From NCBI RefSeq assembly GCF_002850605.1, contig NZ_NXGB01000004.1, forward strand, positions 1 to 64,000: 64,000 bases of DNA, in the 5' to 3' direction. Positions 1 through 10,707 of the stretch are shown piece by piece (within the stretch, counting starts at the first letter, position 1; every line of letters begins with the position of its first letter). The notes under the pieces are model-generated. The model was not told where the DNA came from. It made no database searches and saw only the letters and a list, made by a program, of their open reading frames with translations. Made by a program: the position numbers and the translations under genes. Origin of the DNA: Pasteurella oralis. GTDB lineage: Bacteria; Pseudomonadota; Gammaproteobacteria; Enterobacterales; Pasteurellaceae.

Positions 1-23
1 CGATTAAGTTTCCTCAGTAGATA

Positions 24-46
24 CCACAAGCCATTATGGCTTGTGG
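24..46. terminator. Hairpin downstream of fusA
   Basis: A perfect 10-bp inverted repeat (CCACAAGCCA / TGGCTTGTGG) with a 3-nt loop lies 15 bases past the fusA stop codon. The T-rich tail (TTTGTT) is on the + strand, so it may end a + strand transcript entering from outside the window. It may also act as a processing or attenuation hairpin between fusA and a downstream tuf gene, which usually follows in this operon but is not in view. Confidence 0.5.
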
Positions 47-60
47 TTTGTTAAACAAAA

Positions 61-2163
61 TTATTTTTTGCGAGCTTCAATAATTGCATCAGCAACATTT
101 TTCGGCGCTTCTGCATACTTCAATGGTTCCATTGAGTATGAAGCACGACCTTGAGTTTGTGAACGAAGGTCAGTTGCATAACCAAACATCTCTGAAAGTG
201 GTACTTCTGCATTGATCTTCACAACAAATTCATTTGCTTCTTGGCCGTTAACCATCGCACGACGACGGCTTAAATCACCAATTACATCACCTACGTAGTC
301 TGGTGGCGTTTCAACTTCAACTTTCATGATTGGCTCAAGTAATACAGGGTTTGCTTTATTAAATGCAGCCTTAAATGCTAAAGATGCTGCTAATTTAAAT
401 GCAAGCTCAGATGAGTCAACATCATGATACGAACCGAAGTGTAAACGTACACCTAAATCTACTACTGGATAACCTGCTAATGGACCAGATTTAAGTTGTT
501 CTTGAATACCTTTATCAACCGCAGGAATGTATTCACCAGGAATCACACCACCTTTGATTTCATTCACGAACTCGTAACCTGGACCCTCTGGTTCTAATGG
601 ATATAAGTCGATAACAACATGACCATATTGACCACGACCACCAGATTGTTTTGCGTGTTTACCTTCAACATCGTTAACGCGAGTACGGATTGTTTCACGG
701 TAAGATACTTGTGGTTTACCAATATTCGCTTCAACTTTGAATTCACGACGCATACGGTCAACGATAATATCTAAGTGTAGCTCACCCATACCAGAAATAA
801 TAGTTTCACCAGATTCTTCATCAGTATGAACACGGAATGAAGGATCTTCTTGTGCAAGACGACCTAATGCAATACCCATTTTTTCTTGGTCTGCTTTAGT
901 TTTCGGCTCAACTGCAACAGAAATGACTGGTTCAGGGAATTCCATACGCTCAAGAATAATTGGCGCATCTTGTGCACATAATGTATCGCCAGTACCAACA
1001 TCTTTCAAACCAATTGCAGCTGCAATATCACCCGCGCGAACCTCTTTAATTTCTTCACGTTTATTCGCATGCATCTGTACGATACGACCAAAACGTTCAC
1101 GTTTATCTTTTACAGAGTTTAATACTGTATCACCAGAGTTGATTACACCTGAATAAACACGGAAGAAAGTTAAGTTACCCACGAATGGGTCAGTTGCAAT
1201 TTTGAATGCTAAAGCTGAGAACGGTTCATCATCACTTGCATGACGTTCACCTTCAGATTCATCTGGGTTGATACCTTTAATTGCAGGAATATCAGTTGGT
1301 GCAGGTAAATAATCGATTACCGCGTCAAGCATTGCTTGGACACCTTTATTTTTAAATGCTGAACCACAACAAACTGGAATAATTTCGCCAGATAATACAC
1401 GTTGACGTAAACCAACTTTAATTTCTTCTTCAGTTAACTCTTCACCACTAAGGTATTTTTCCATTAACTCTTCTGAAGCTTCTGCTGCTGCCTCAACTAA
1501 ATTTTGGCGCCATTCTTCACAAGCATCTAACATATCGGCAGGAATATCTTCATAGGTAAATGTCATACCTTGATCCGCATCATTCCAGTTAATTGCTTTC
1601 ATTTTAATAAGATCAACAACACCTTTGAAATTATCTTCTGAACCGATCGGAAGTTGTAAAGGCACTGAATTACCACCTAAACGTGTTTTGATTTGCTCAA
1701 CGACACGTAGGAAGTTAGCACCTGTACGGTCCATTTTATTTACGAAAGCAACACGAGGAACTTGGTATTTATTTGCTTGACGCCATACAGTTTCAGATTG
1801 TGGTTGAACACCGCCTACCGCACAATAAACCATTACAGCCCCATCTAGAACACGCATTGAACGCTCTACTTCAATCGTAAAGTCAACGTGTCCTGGAGTA
1901 TCAATAACGTTAATACGGTGTTGTGGGTATTGTTTAGACATACCAGACCAGAATGCTGTTGTTGCAGCAGAAGTGATTGTGATACCACGTTCTTGCTCTT
2001 GCTCCATCCAGTCCATAGTAGCTGCACCATCGTGCACCTCACCAAGTTTGTGACTCACACCTGTATAGAAAAGGATACGCTCGGAAGTTGTGGTTTTACC
2101 TGCGTCAATGTGAGCACTGATACCAATGTTACGGTATCTTTCAATAGGGGTTGTACGTGCCAT
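61..2163 (-). CDS. fusA: Elongation factor G
   Basis: EF-G, the cytoplasmic GTPase that moves tRNAs and mRNA through the ribosome after peptide bond formation and helps recycle ribosomes with RRF. The 700-residue length is typical. The G1 loop (AHIDAGKTT, about residues 17-25), G3 DTPGH (88-92) and G4 NKMD (142-145) are all present. The start was placed at the ATG giving [10 protein letters not shown], which has AAGGAA upstream and matches the family N-terminus; an in-frame upstream extension of 8 residues is not expected. It is the third gene of the str operon after rpsL and rpsG, and tuf probably follows beyond the window edge. Confidence 0.98.
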   Translation of the reverse strand: MARTTPIERYRNIGISAHIDAGKTTTSERILFYTGVSHKLGEVHDGAATMDWMEQEQERGITITSAATTAFWSGMSKQYPQHRINVIDTPGHVDFTIEVERSMRVLDGAVMVYCAVGGVQPQSETVWRQANKYQVPRVAFVNKMDRTGANFLRVVEQIKTRLGGNSVPLQLPIGSEDNFKGVVDLIKMKAINWNDADQGMTFTYEDIPADMLDACEEWRQNLVEAAAEASEELMEKYLSGEELTEEEIKVGLRQRVLSGEIIPVCCGSAFKNKGVQAMLDAVIDYLPAPTDIPAIKGINPDESEGERHASDDEPFSALAFKIATDPFVGNLTFFRVYSGVINSGDTVLNSVKDKRERFGRIVQMHANKREEIKEVRAGDIAAAIGLKDVGTGDTLCAQDAPIILERMEFPEPVISVAVEPKTKADQEKMGIALGRLAQEDPSFRVHTDEESGETIISGMGELHLDIIVDRMRREFKVEANIGKPQVSYRETIRTRVNDVEGKHAKQSGGRGQYGHVVIDLYPLEPEGPGYEFVNEIKGGVIPGEYIPAVDKGIQEQLKSGPLAGYPVVDLGVRLHFGSYHDVDSSELAFKLAASLAFKAAFNKANPVLLEPIMKVEVETPPDYVGDVIGDLSRRRAMVNGQEANEFVVKINAEVPLSEMFGYATDLRSQTQGRASYSMEPLKYAEAPKNVADAIIEARKK

Positions 2164-2267
2164 TATTATTTCCTTGCTGGAATTCAATATTAAATTTTAA
2201 ATATGTATAAGGCTTCACCACATAATTAAATGAGATGAAGCCTAAAAAACGTAATTGCTTAAACTAA

Positions 2268-2753
<486 letters not shown>

Positions 2754-2873
2754 TTAAAAATTCAGGATATCCAAAACTCATCTTTAATGCGATATCTATC
2801 GCTTATTGACTGGAGTTTATGGTTTAAATAGTTTTACTAATTTAGACGTTTGGCCTTACTTAACGGAGAACCA

Positions 2874-3275
<402 letters not shown>

Positions 3276-3432
3276 TCATAAAAGAATGTTTATCTTCAAA
3301 ACCTATTCCATACAGGAATAGACGCTGAATTTTAATCTTCAATAGGGGCGATGTCAAGAAATAAGCAGAAACTCTTTGGAAATCATAAGAATTTGTGGTT
3401 TACCGTAAATCCTAGCTTCAACTCACTCTTAA

Positions 3433-3720
3433 CTAAAGTGCAAATTGTGGAAAATATTGTTCTGTTAATTGAATAAATTGCGATAAATCAATGACTTTTA
3501 TCTTGTTATTTAAAGTGAGTAATGGCGCTAAATGACGAGCCTTAATGTCATTTTCTAAAACAAAACATGGTGCGCTTGTTTGTTGCAATAGCAAAGGGAA
3601 TTTAAGTAGTAGCAAAACACCATCTTGCCATAACAAGATAGCATCTTGTTCAGTGATATGTTGTATATAGCGCTCAAGTTCATTGACATCATAGCTTGCT
3701 TGCGAAAAAGTATAGAGCAT
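3433..3720 (-). CDS. tusB: Sulfurtransferase subunit TusB
   Basis: Small subunit of the TusBCD heterohexamer, which passes persulfide sulfur from TusA to TusE and on to MnmA for 2-thiolation of tRNA wobble uridines. It has 95 residues, as in E. coli, with a DsrH-like fold suggested by MLYTFSQASYDVNELERYI and the DAILLWQDGVLLL segment. It is the last gene of the yheO-tusD-tusC-tusB run, 8 bases after tusC, and sits directly upstream of rpsL as in enterobacteria. The partner enzyme MnmA is encoded in this same window at 14.7-15.9 kb. Confidence 0.93.
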   Translation of the reverse strand: MLYTFSQASYDVNELERYIQHITEQDAILLWQDGVLLLLKFPLLLQQTSAPCFVLENDIKARHLAPLLTLNNKIKVIDLSQFIQLTEQYFPQFAL

Positions 3721-3728
3721 ATTACCTC

Positions 3729-4091
3729 TTAAAAAGTTAATATTTTTTCTGCTTGACGAAGTTTTTCAACTAACAAAGTGCGGCTTATTTTTTCACAAGA
3801 AATGACTTGTTGCTGTTCAGTTAATCCCAATTGAGTTAATGAATCATAGCAGACATAACGTTGCTCAATTGCATAGAGGTCTAATAGCTTTAATCCGCTG
3901 ATAAAATCTTTCTGTAAAATCAATTCTGGCTGTTGCTGTGCTAATAAATTAAATACACCATCATCAATAAAAAAAACCGCAATATCTTCTTCATTACAGA
4001 AAGCTGTTGCAGCTAATAAAGCATCTAGCCCTTCACGACTTGCTGAAGATCCGTGAGGTGCAGAACGAAAAACAAAAGCGATTTTAATCAT
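3729..4091 (-). CDS. tusC: Sulfurtransferase subunit TusC
   Basis: Second subunit of the TusBCD sulfur relay complex used for mnm5s2U synthesis in tRNA. It has 120 residues in a DsrF/DsrE-like fold; the start IKIAFVFRSAPHGSSASREGLDALLA is the family hallmark, with the glycine- and serine-rich loop after the first strand. Its ATG overlaps the end of tusD by 4 bases, indicating translational coupling. No catalytic cysteine is expected in this subunit. Confidence 0.94.
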   Translation of the reverse strand: MIKIAFVFRSAPHGSSASREGLDALLAATAFCNEEDIAVFFIDDGVFNLLAQQQPELILQKDFISGLKLLDLYAIEQRYVCYDSLTQLGLTEQQQVISCEKISRTLLVEKLRQAEKILTF

Positions 4092-4468
4092 AATGTCAAA
4101 ACTCTATCAGCTTCTAATAAAGCTTGATTAAACTCACCTAACCCAGCTAACACAAAATGTGCAGCTAAATTAGTTTGCGAGGCTTTTGGCGCAGTTTGCG
4201 TATCTACCACACCACGGCGTTGTGCTGCTGCAATACATAAATGAAGCGGTACATGATATTGTCTCGAAAAATCTTGCCATGCTGCTTGTAAGTGAAATTC
4301 ATCGTTAGCAGGATAAACAAATTCATTACCAATAGTCACGCCTTGTTGAAAAAAGAAAATCTGGCTAATTTGATGCCCTTGCTCAATTAAAGCCTGTGCG
4401 ATTTGATAAGCCAAATATCCACCCTGTGCACCATAAATCGGCTGTTTTATACAAAGTACATAACGCAT
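4088..4468 (-). CDS. tusD: Sulfurtransferase subunit TusD
   Basis: Persulfide-carrying subunit of TusBCD. The catalytic cysteine is Cys78 in LHLCIAAAQRRGVV, at the same position as in E. coli TusD. The N-terminus RYVLCIKQPIYGAQGGYLAYQ matches the DsrE-type Rossmann-like fold. It overlaps tusC by 4 bases, and its ATG shares one base with the yheO stop codon, so yheO, tusD and tusC are probably translated together from one message. Confidence 0.95.
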   Translation of the reverse strand: MRYVLCIKQPIYGAQGGYLAYQIAQALIEQGHQISQIFFFQQGVTIGNEFVYPANDEFHLQAAWQDFSRQYHVPLHLCIAAAQRRGVVDTQTAPKASQTNLAAHFVLAGLGEFNQALLEADRVLTL

Positions 4469-5139
4469 TATCTTTGTTCGTCCGAATCTTGTTTCACTTG
4501 GCGAATATACAAATAGACTGTATGACGCGAAATATCTAGACGCTCTGCCACTAAATTAATTGCATCTTTAATGTCAAAAATACCTTTCTCATACAATGAA
4601 ATAACGATCTGGCGATTTTTATTGTTATTTGACACCATACGATCTGCTGTCACTTCTTCAATTGTTTTTTCAACAGTTTGTGCGACAAGTTCTTCAACTG
4701 AACTTGCAAAATTAACACTTGAGGTTTCTTGCTGTTCTTGAGTCGGCATAAATGCCTGCATAAATTCAGAAACGGGAACATCCAAATTAATATTAATACA
4801 TAATAATCCAATAATCCGCTGGCTTTTATTGCGAATTGCAATAGTTACTGACTTCATCAAACCTTTACTTTTTGCTCGAGTAAAGTAAGGTTTAGATACA
4901 CTATCAGTTTGCATATTATGTAATGATTTCAATGCTAAATCCGTAATTGGTGAACCGATCTGGCGATTAGTGTTATGTCCATTAGCAATGCAAATCGTTG
5001 AATGTTCTAGATCTTCTAAAGAATGGAGCACAATTTCACAATGACGACCGATAAGTGCACTGACGCCATCCACTACCGCTTTATAAGAATTCAAAATGGC
5101 TTTATCTTCATCTGTAAAAGGTCGTTTATCAGTTAACAT
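4468..5139 (-). CDS. yheO: YheO-type PAS/HTH transcriptional regulator
   Basis: Putative DNA-binding regulator of the YheO family. Residues about 15-120 form the YheO-like PAS domain (VDGVSALIGRHCEIVLHSLEDL; GSPITDLALKSLH; KSVTIAIRN). The C-terminus, about residues 175-220, holds a helix-turn-helix (KGIFDIKDAINLVAERLDISRHTVYLYIRQ). The start was placed at the ATG giving MLTDKRPFTDEDK, because the longer frame adds 25 residues not seen in the family. It leads the tusDCB genes, the same order as E. coli. Its ligand and regulon are unknown. Confidence 0.9.
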   Translation of the reverse strand: MLTDKRPFTDEDKAILNSYKAVVDGVSALIGRHCEIVLHSLEDLEHSTICIANGHNTNRQIGSPITDLALKSLHNMQTDSVSKPYFTRAKSKGLMKSVTIAIRNKSQRIIGLLCININLDVPVSEFMQAFMPTQEQQETSSVNFASSVEELVAQTVEKTIEEVTADRMVSNNNKNRQIVISLYEKGIFDIKDAINLVAERLDISRHTVYLYIRQVKQDSDEQR

Positions 5140-5169
5140 TGCCTTATTCTCAATTATTAAAAAATAAAT

Positions 5170-5204
5170 GACCGCACTCTCGTACTTAAGACAACAGTGC
5201 GGTC
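5170..5204 (-). terminator. Uptake-signal inverted pair, fkpA terminator
   Basis: GACCGCACT and AGTGCGGTC form a perfect 9-bp stem made of two opposed uptake-signal cores (one is truncated at its last base). T-rich runs flank both sides, so it can stop fkpA transcripts on the minus strand 11 bases after the stop codon. Confidence 0.75.
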
Positions 5205-5214
5205 GTTTTTTCAA

Positions 5215-5934
5215 TTATTTTTTCGCTTCAGGTTTTACATCCACAACTTCAACTTCAAAATATAACGTTGAATCAGGAGGAATGATACCGGCCCCCTGCT
5301 TAGCATATCCGAGTTCTGATGGTAATACTAATTCAATTTTGCCACCTTTTTTAATAAGTTGTAACCCTTCAGTCCAGCCCGGTACAAGCTGATTTAACTT
5401 AAGTGAAATAGGATTACCATCGGTACTATCAAAAACCTGACCATTTGGTAGCTTACCTGTATAATTTACGACAACAAAATCTGTTGCATTAATTTGCTCA
5501 CCTTCTCCTATTTTTTCAATACGATATAACAGTCCTGATTTTGTTTTTTTCACTCCTGCTTTTTTAGCAAATTCAGCACGATATTTGTCACCTTCTTCTT
5601 TTGCTTGTTTCGCAATGGCTGCTAATTGTTTTTCTTGCTCTTGTTGCATTTTCTCTTGTACTGAGCGCAAGGTATTAATCACTTGCTCATTGGACGCAAG
5701 ATCCGTTTTACCGGCTAATACATCTTCTACACCCGCTAACAAACGTGCATTATCATATTTAATGATACCTTTTTGTGTATCAATAATGTCTTTGGCATTG
5801 GAACCCAATAATACGCCGACAGCATAAGAAGCGTCATCATTAAATTTTTTCTCATCCGTATTAGCTAAAACTGCACTAGAAACTAGCGCACTTATCATTA
5901 AAGTAATCGCAGAAAATTTTTGAATTTTAAACAT
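5215..5934 (-). CDS. fkpA: Periplasmic FKBP-type peptidyl-prolyl isomerase FkpA
   Basis: Periplasmic prolyl cis-trans isomerase and chaperone. A signal peptide is visible at residues 1-24 with probable cleavage after VLA (before NTDEKK). Residues about 25-130 form the helical dimerisation domain, rich in Gln, Glu and Lys (VQEKMQQEQEKQLAAIAKQAKEEG). Residues about 140-235 form the FKBP domain (VVNYTGKLPNGQVFDSTDGNP; VPGWTEGLQL; LPSELGYAKQGAGIIPPDSTLYFEVEVVDV). At 239 residues it is somewhat shorter than E. coli FkpA. It is divergent from slyX, the same arrangement as in E. coli. Confidence 0.95.
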   Translation of the reverse strand: MFKIQKFSAITLMISALVSSAVLANTDEKKFNDDASYAVGVLLGSNAKDIIDTQKGIIKYDNARLLAGVEDVLAGKTDLASNEQVINTLRSVQEKMQQEQEKQLAAIAKQAKEEGDKYRAEFAKKAGVKKTKSGLLYRIEKIGEGEQINATDFVVVNYTGKLPNGQVFDSTDGNPISLKLNQLVPGWTEGLQLIKKGGKIELVLPSELGYAKQGAGIIPPDSTLYFEVEVVDVKPEAKK

Positions 5935-6020
5935 AATGTCTAATCCTTTATAATAAAAAACGAATTGAGATAGGTTAAAACGGAATGACCAAATTCACAA
6001 CCTTTATTTGGAGTTTATTT

Positions 6021-6242
6021 ATGCAAATTCAAGAAAAATTGGAACAACGCATTGCGGAATTAGAAATGAAAACCACGTTCCAAGAAAATTTACTAGATGA
6101 GTTAAACCAGTCGCTTATTGAGCAACAATTTGCGTTAGATAAAATGCAAGTGCAATTGCGTTATTTAGTAAATAAATTAAAAGATATGCAACCCTCTAAC
6201 ATCGCGAGCCAAGCCGAAGAAACGCCACCTCCACATTATTAA
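6021..6242 (+). CDS. slyX: SlyX family protein
   Basis: Small coiled-coil protein of unknown molecular function, 73 residues. Heptad-like leucines run through most of the length ([33 protein letters not shown]), and the C-terminus ends in a proline- and histidine-rich tail (TPPPHY), the typical SlyX ending. The start is the ATG with GGAG seven bases upstream; an in-frame 12-residue extension is unlikely. The gene is divergent from fkpA, which is the conserved neighbourhood of slyX. Confidence 0.9.
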   Translation: MQIQEKLEQRIAELEMKTTFQENLLDELNQSLIEQQFALDKMQVQLRYLVNKLKDMQPSNIASQAEETPPPHY

Positions 6243-6255
6243 TCTTTCATTAAAC

Positions 6256-6284
6256 AAAAAAGTGCAGCATAACCGCACTTTTTT
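6256..6284. terminator. Bidirectional terminator slyX / peroxiredoxin
   Basis: AAAAAAGTGC and GCACTTTTTT form a 10-bp stem with T-tracts on both strands, between the convergent slyX and peroxiredoxin-glutaredoxin genes. The right arm carries a full uptake-signal core (ACCGCACTT). Confidence 0.85.
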
Positions 6285-6302
6285 CATTTGTTTATTGCTT
6301 AA

Positions 6303-7028
6303 TTAAGCAAAATATTTTTCTAGCTCGTCACTACCGCCAATATATTGACCACCGATAAATACCTGCGGCACACTTGTTTTGCCAGTAATGGCACGAACTG
6401 AAATTGTACTCGCGTCACGACCTAACACAATCTCTTCAAAAGTATAACCTTTCTCTTTTAATAAGGCTTTTGCTTTTGCACAGAATGGGCAACCTGGTTT
6501 AGTGATAACAGACACTGATGGCTTAGCTTGCCACTCAGGTTTAAGATATTTCATCATTGTATCTGCATCAGAAACTTTGAATGGATCACCTGGCTCTTGT
6601 GGTTCAATAAACATTTTTTCAACCACACCATTACGTACTAACATAGAATAGCGCCAAGAACGCTTACCAAAGCCTAAATCTTCTTTACTGACTAACATCC
6701 CCATACCTTCAGTAAATTCACCATTACCATCTGGAATCACAATTACATTTTCAGATTCTTGATCGGCTTTCCAAGCATTCATCACAAAAGTATCATTGAC
6801 AGACATACAAATAATGCTATCAACACCCAATGCTTTGAACTCGCAAGCAAGTTCATTATAACGTGGCAAATGTGTTGATGAACAAGTTGGCGTAAACGCG
6901 CCTGGTAATGAGAAAAGTACTACCGTTTTATTATCAAATAAATCTGCGCTGGTTACATCAACCCACTGATCACCTTGACGAGTATGAAATGTCACTTGAG
7001 GAACTTTCTTTCCTTCCATTGTTGCCAT
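6303..7028 (-). CDS. Hybrid peroxiredoxin-glutaredoxin
   Basis: Fusion enzyme that reduces hydrogen peroxide and alkyl hydroperoxides with glutathione. Residues 1-165 are a Prx5-type peroxiredoxin, with peroxidatic Cys49 in [14 protein letters not shown] and conserved Arg126. Residues about 170-241 are a glutaredoxin with the active site CPFC (Cys180/Cys183) and the glutathione-binding [15 protein letters not shown] segment. The best-studied member is the H. influenzae PGdx, which recycles its own peroxidatic cysteine through the fused glutaredoxin and GSH. The gene is divergent from oxyR, so peroxide induction by OxyR through the shared 134-base region is likely, although I could not fit a convincing OxyR site. 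Confidence 0.95.
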   Translation of the reverse strand: MATMEGKKVPQVTFHTRQGDQWVDVTSADLFDNKTVVLFSLPGAFTPTCSSTHLPRYNELACEFKALGVDSIICMSVNDTFVMNAWKADQESENVIVIPDGNGEFTEGMGMLVSKEDLGFGKRSWRYSMLVRNGVVEKMFIEPQEPGDPFKVSDADTMMKYLKPEWQAKPSVSVITKPGCPFCAKAKALLKEKGYTFEEIVLGRDASTISVRAITGKTSVPQVFIGGQYIGGSDELEKYFA

Positions 7029-7162
7029 AAAAGATCTCCTATATGTTGAGCAATAAATGTAAAACGAATCTTACTCCTTTATGAATTATAGTCAAATTTA
7101 TGGTATAGTTTCGGGCAATTGGTCCGATCTTTTTAATTGTTTGTTTCAATGATGAGGTAAAA

Positions 7163-8059
7163 ATGAATATCCGCGATCTAGAATATTTCGTGGCGCTTGC
7201 AGAACATAAACATTTTCGCCGTGCGGCTGATTCCTGTCATGTAAGTCAGCCTACATTAAGTGGTCAAATTCGTAAGCTTGAAGATGAGCTAGGGATAATA
7301 TTATTAGAACGAACAAGCCGTAAAGTCCTCTTTACGCAATCAGGCTTATTACTCGTTGATCAAGCAAGAGCAGTGTTACGAGAAGTAAAATTACTCAAAG
7401 AAATGGCAAGTAACCAAGGTAAAGAAATGACAGGACCAATACATATTGGAGTCATCCCAACTGTAGGTCCTTATTTATTACCTTATATTATGCCTGTACT
7501 CAAAGAAGCCTTTCCTGATTTAGAACTTTTCCTCTATGAAGCACAAACTAATCAACTTTTAGAACAATTGGAAACAGGTCACCTAGATTGTGCCATTATT
7601 GCATCAGTACGCGAAGCGGAAGCTTTTATTGAAGTCCCTATTTTTAATGAAAAAATGCTACTTGCTGTCAGTGATTCCCACCCATGGGCAAATGAAAAAG
7701 CCATTGAAATGAGTAAACTTAACGGTTGTGAAATGTTGATGTTAGATGATGGACATTGTTTACGCGACCAAACTATTGGTTACTGTTTTAGCGCGGGAGC
7801 AAAAGAAAATGCACATTTTCAGGCAACTAGCCTAGAAACCTTACGTAACATGGTTGCTGCAAATGCGGGGATCACTTTCATGCCTCAACTCGCTGTCATG
7901 AACGAAGGGAAACGTACTGGCGTTAAATATATTGCCTGTTATACGCCAGAGCCTTCGCGCAGTATTAATTTAGTGTATCGCCCCGGTTCACCACTGCGTA
8001 CTCGTTACGAAAGAATTGCTCAAACAGTCAGCCATGCTGTCAATGAAATTCTATCTTAA
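7163..8059 (+). CDS. oxyR: Hydrogen peroxide-inducible regulator OxyR
   Basis: LysR-family transcription activator that senses peroxide by forming an intramolecular disulfide. The N-terminal HTH spans about residues 1-60 (MNIRDLEYFVALAEHKHFRRAADSC begins it). The redox cysteines are Cys199 (DDGHCLRDQ) and Cys208 (GYCFSAG), exactly the E. coli numbering. Its 298-residue length is typical. It is divergent from the peroxiredoxin-glutaredoxin gene and followed after 16 bases by fabR, the same oxyR-fabR order as in E. coli, so co-transcription is likely. Confidence 0.97.
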   Translation: MNIRDLEYFVALAEHKHFRRAADSCHVSQPTLSGQIRKLEDELGIILLERTSRKVLFTQSGLLLVDQARAVLREVKLLKEMASNQGKEMTGPIHIGVIPTVGPYLLPYIMPVLKEAFPDLELFLYEAQTNQLLEQLETGHLDCAIIASVREAEAFIEVPIFNEKMLLAVSDSHPWANEKAIEMSKLNGCEMLMLDDGHCLRDQTIGYCFSAGAKENAHFQATSLETLRNMVAANAGITFMPQLAVMNEGKRTGVKYIACYTPEPSRSINLVYRPGSPLRTRYERIAQTVSHAVNEILS

Positions 8060-8075
8060 AAAGTAAGGAAAAAAG

Positions 8076-8690
8076 ATGGCAGGAGTGAGAGCCTTACAAA
8101 AAGAAAAAACCAGACGTGCATTAATTAGTGCAGCCTTTAATCAGCTTACTGCAGAACAAAGTTTCTCTAACTTGAGCTTACGTGAAGTTGCCCGAGAAGC
8201 AGGTATTGCTCCGACCTCATTTTATCGCCACTTCAAAGATATGGATGAACTTGGCTTAACTATGGTGGATGAAGCAGGGCTGGTGTTACGTCAATTAATG
8301 CGCCAAGCACGCAAACGCTTAGAGAAAGGCGGTAGCGTGATTGTCATTTCCGTTGATACGTTCTTTGAATTTATTACGAATAGCCCTAATATGTTCCGCC
8401 TATTATTACGCGAAAGCTCAGGCACATCGCAGGCTTTTAGAACCGCAACTGCACGCGAAATTAAGCATTTTGTTGACGAATTGACTGAATATATTGCTCA
8501 TCGTAACAGTTACTCACAATATGTTGCGCAAGTTCAAGCTGAAGGTATGGTCACTATCGTTTTCACCGCTGGTGCAAATGCATTGGATATGGGTAAAACA
8601 GAGCGTGAACAACTTAAACAACGGGTAATTTTGCAATTGCGTATGCTTGCCAAAGGCGCAGAGCAAATGAATCTCAAAGATATCGAATAA
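8076..8690 (+). CDS. fabR: HTH-type repressor FabR
   Basis: TetR-family repressor of unsaturated fatty acid synthesis (fabA/fabB in E. coli), which binds DNA in response to the saturated to unsaturated acyl chain ratio. The N-terminal HTH lies at about residues 10-55 ([48 protein letters not shown]). The C-terminal ligand domain includes the family-typical [20 protein letters not shown]. It has 204 residues and AAGGAAAAA upstream of the ATG. It lies 16 bases after oxyR and is followed by a thioredoxin-fold gene after 12 bases, so all three may share a message. Confidence 0.95.
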   Translation: MAGVRALQKEKTRRALISAAFNQLTAEQSFSNLSLREVAREAGIAPTSFYRHFKDMDELGLTMVDEAGLVLRQLMRQARKRLEKGGSVIVISVDTFFEFITNSPNMFRLLLRESSGTSQAFRTATAREIKHFVDELTEYIAHRNSYSQYVAQVQAEGMVTIVFTAGANALDMGKTEREQLKQRVILQLRMLAKGAEQMNLKDIE

Positions 8691-8702
8691 TCTCCCGTCA
8701 CA

Positions 8703-9209
8703 ATGATGAGCAAAATTCGTAAACTCTTAACCTCTTTACTTTCACTTGCATTGACTTTAATCATCATGAGTGCTTTGCTTGATTTCATACGTCGACCAAA
8801 TATACCTGTTAATGCCACAACAACTGTACTCATGGATCTAAAAAATCAGCCGTTTCTCCTCGCTCAACTCAACCAAACACAGCCTACTATTTTGTATTTT
8901 TGGGGAAGCTGGTGTGGATATTGTCAATATACCTCACCAATAATACATGCGCTGGCAGAGGAGGGATATCCTGTTGTCTCTGTTGCATTAAGTTCTGGCG
9001 ATAACGAAACTGTACAAACCTATTTAGCCAAATACCACTATAGTTTTACGACAGTCAATGATCCACAAGGGGAATTAAGTCGACAATGGCAAATTGCAGT
9101 GACGCCCACGATTATTATTTTGGATAAAGGGGAAATGTCGTTTGTGACAACAGGTTTAACTACCTATTGGGGTATGAAAGTGCGGTTACTTTTAACTAAG
9201 TTTTTTTAA
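8703..9209 (+). CDS. Membrane-anchored thioredoxin-like protein (ScsD/TlpA type)
   Basis: Periplasm-facing thiol-disulfide protein. Residues about 8-27 form one membrane anchor or uncleaved signal. The rest is a thioredoxin fold with the active site CGYC (Cys71/Cys74 in FWGSWCGYCQYTSP) and the cis-proline loop VTPTIIIL. The family includes ScsD of enterobacteria and TlpA-like reductases, which keep periplasmic cysteines reduced or protect against copper and peroxide. No other scs genes are adjacent. It follows oxyR and fabR closely, which suggests a link to oxidative stress. No good ribosome-binding site is visible before the tandem ATG ATG. Confidence 0.85.
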   Translation: MMSKIRKLLTSLLSLALTLIIMSALLDFIRRPNIPVNATTTVLMDLKNQPFLLAQLNQTQPTILYFWGSWCGYCQYTSPIIHALAEEGYPVVSVALSSGDNETVQTYLAKYHYSFTTVNDPQGELSRQWQIAVTPTIIILDKGEMSFVTTGLTTYWGMKVRLLLTKFF

Positions 9210-9216
9210 TTTAACT

Positions 9217-9969
9217 TTATTTGGTTGTACAAGTAATGATTTGATCTGCAAACTCTGTTGGCGCAGGCTGATCACAAATTAAGATGTCAAACGCATCTAA
9301 ATTCGCGATGTAAGCTTGTTGTATTTGATGAAATTTAGCATGATCTACTACTAAAATAGACTGCTGTGTCCTTGCCATCGCCACTTGTTTGACTCTTGCC
9401 TCATCAAAATTGAAACAGGTCACACCTTGTTTTAAATCAACACCTGCCGCAGAAATGAATGCTTTATTTGTACGAATCATTTCGAGTTCTGTTTGAGATT
9501 GGATTGGTGTTAAGAAAGCATTATGACGTGAATAACGACCACCACATAAAATCACTTCACAATTTGGCTTTTCTTGTAATATGAGAAAAGTATTAATAGA
9601 ACAACAAACAGCAGTAAAGTTTAGATGATGATCAATCTCTGTCGCAATAAATGGAATTGTTGAGCCACAATCAAAGAAAACCACATCACCTTCTTCAACT
9701 AAGCTAGCTGCAATTTTCGCTAGCTGCATTTTTTCCGCCGTATTTTTTCCTTGATGTTCAAAAATTTGATACTGCTTGTTACCCTGCTTTTTGGGGTCTT
9801 TAACAATATAACCACCTAATAAAATAATTGAGCTTGCACAGGAGCTAAGATCTCGCCGAATAGTCATTTCAGACACTTTTAATATTTCAGCTGCCTCTCG
9901 CAAGTGAATCTTATCCATTTGCTTCAATAAAAATTCCAATTTTTGAATGCGAGAATTCATCTTGTCCAT
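9217..9969 (-). CDS. deoR: Deoxyribose-operon repressor DeoR
   Basis: DeoR-type repressor, whose E. coli counterpart responds to deoxyribose 5-phosphate and controls deoxynucleoside catabolism. The N-terminal HTH at about residues 18-40 reads DKIHLREAAEILKVSEMTIRRDL. The C-terminal sugar-phosphate (DeoRC) domain has FFDCGST, CGGRYSRHNA and AAGVDLKQGVTCFN. The ATG giving MDKMNSRIQK aligns best with E. coli DeoR; an in-frame GTG five codons upstream is an alternative. It lies immediately after deoC on the same strand, so it is probably autoregulated with it. Confidence 0.9.
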   Translation of the reverse strand: MDKMNSRIQKLEFLLKQMDKIHLREAAEILKVSEMTIRRDLSSCASSIILLGGYIVKDPKKQGNKQYQIFEHQGKNTAEKMQLAKIAASLVEEGDVVFFDCGSTIPFIATEIDHHLNFTAVCCSINTFLILQEKPNCEVILCGGRYSRHNAFLTPIQSQTELEMIRTNKAFISAAGVDLKQGVTCFNFDEARVKQVAMARTQQSILVVDHAKFHQIQQAYIANLDAFDILICDQPAPTEFADQIITCTTK

Positions 9970-9987
9970 AGCAAGCTCAATCACTTA

Positions 9988-10659
9988 TTAATAGGTGCTG
10001 TTTACATCCTGTAAACCATTAATAATTGCAATCCCTGCACTCGCACCAATACGTGTTGCACCAGCAGCAATCATCGCTACTGCTGTTGCCGTATCACGCA
10101 CACCGCCAGACGCTTTCACTCCAATATCGCCTACGGTCTGTTTCATCAAGGCAACATCTTCCACAGTTGCCCCACCACTGCTGAAACCTGTCGACGTTTT
10201 CACAAACGCTACATTTAATTGTTTACAAATTTCACATGCTTTAACAATTTCCTCTTTTGCTAATAAGCATGTTTCTAAAATCACTTTTAAGGGTTTATTT
10301 GCGCAAGCTACTAATACTTCTGCAACATCTGCACGGACAGCATCCCATTTATTAGATTTAATTAATCCGATGTTAATGACCATATCAATTTCATCTGCGC
10401 CAGCTTGAATTGCTTGGCTTGCTTCAAATGCTTTGACTGAACTCAAGTTAGCCCCTAAAGGAAAACCCACCACTGTACAAATTTTTACATCTGTACCAGC
10501 AAGTTTTTCCTTTGCTAAAGGAATATAAGCTGAATTAATACAGACAGACCAAAATTTATTCTCAATTGCTTCATCACATAATTGAAGAATATCTTGTTCG
10601 GTTTTCTCTGCGGTTAACGCCGTATGATCAATAAATTGTGCAATTTCTTTTGCGTCCAT
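9988..10659 (-). CDS. deoC: Deoxyribose-phosphate aldolase
   Basis: Class I aldolase that splits 2-deoxy-D-ribose 5-phosphate into glyceraldehyde 3-phosphate and acetaldehyde, feeding DNA-derived sugar into glycolysis. The Schiff-base lysine is Lys154 ([15 protein letters not shown]); the second catalytic lysine Lys182 (GVKASGGVR) and Asp92 (DEIDMVIN) are present. At 223 residues it has the length of the shorter DeoC group. It forms a two-gene unit with deoR. The upstream region has two CRP-like sites and a TATAAT box (separate entries). Confidence 0.97.
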   Translation of the reverse strand: MDAKEIAQFIDHTALTAEKTEQDILQLCDEAIENKFWSVCINSAYIPLAKEKLAGTDVKICTVVGFPLGANLSSVKAFEASQAIQAGADEIDMVINIGLIKSNKWDAVRADVAEVLVACANKPLKVILETCLLAKEEIVKACEICKQLNVAFVKTSTGFSSGGATVEDVALMKQTVGDIGVKASGGVRDTATAVAMIAAGATRIGASAGIAIINGLQDVNSTY

Positions 10660-10707
10660 ATATCTTCCTCGTTGACAATTTGTATGCGAAATAAACTATA
10701 TGGTCAT

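Noticed and set aside
1888..2193. 101-codon open frame on the + strand opposite fusA
   Set aside because: It is antisense to the highly conserved GTPase domain of EF-G, has no Shine-Dalgarno and no recognisable domain.
7029..7162. OxyR binding site between oxyR and the peroxiredoxin gene
   Set aside because: Two ATAG elements (7088-7091, 7105-7108) are present, but their spacing and partners do not fit the four-element OxyR consensus well enough to call a site.
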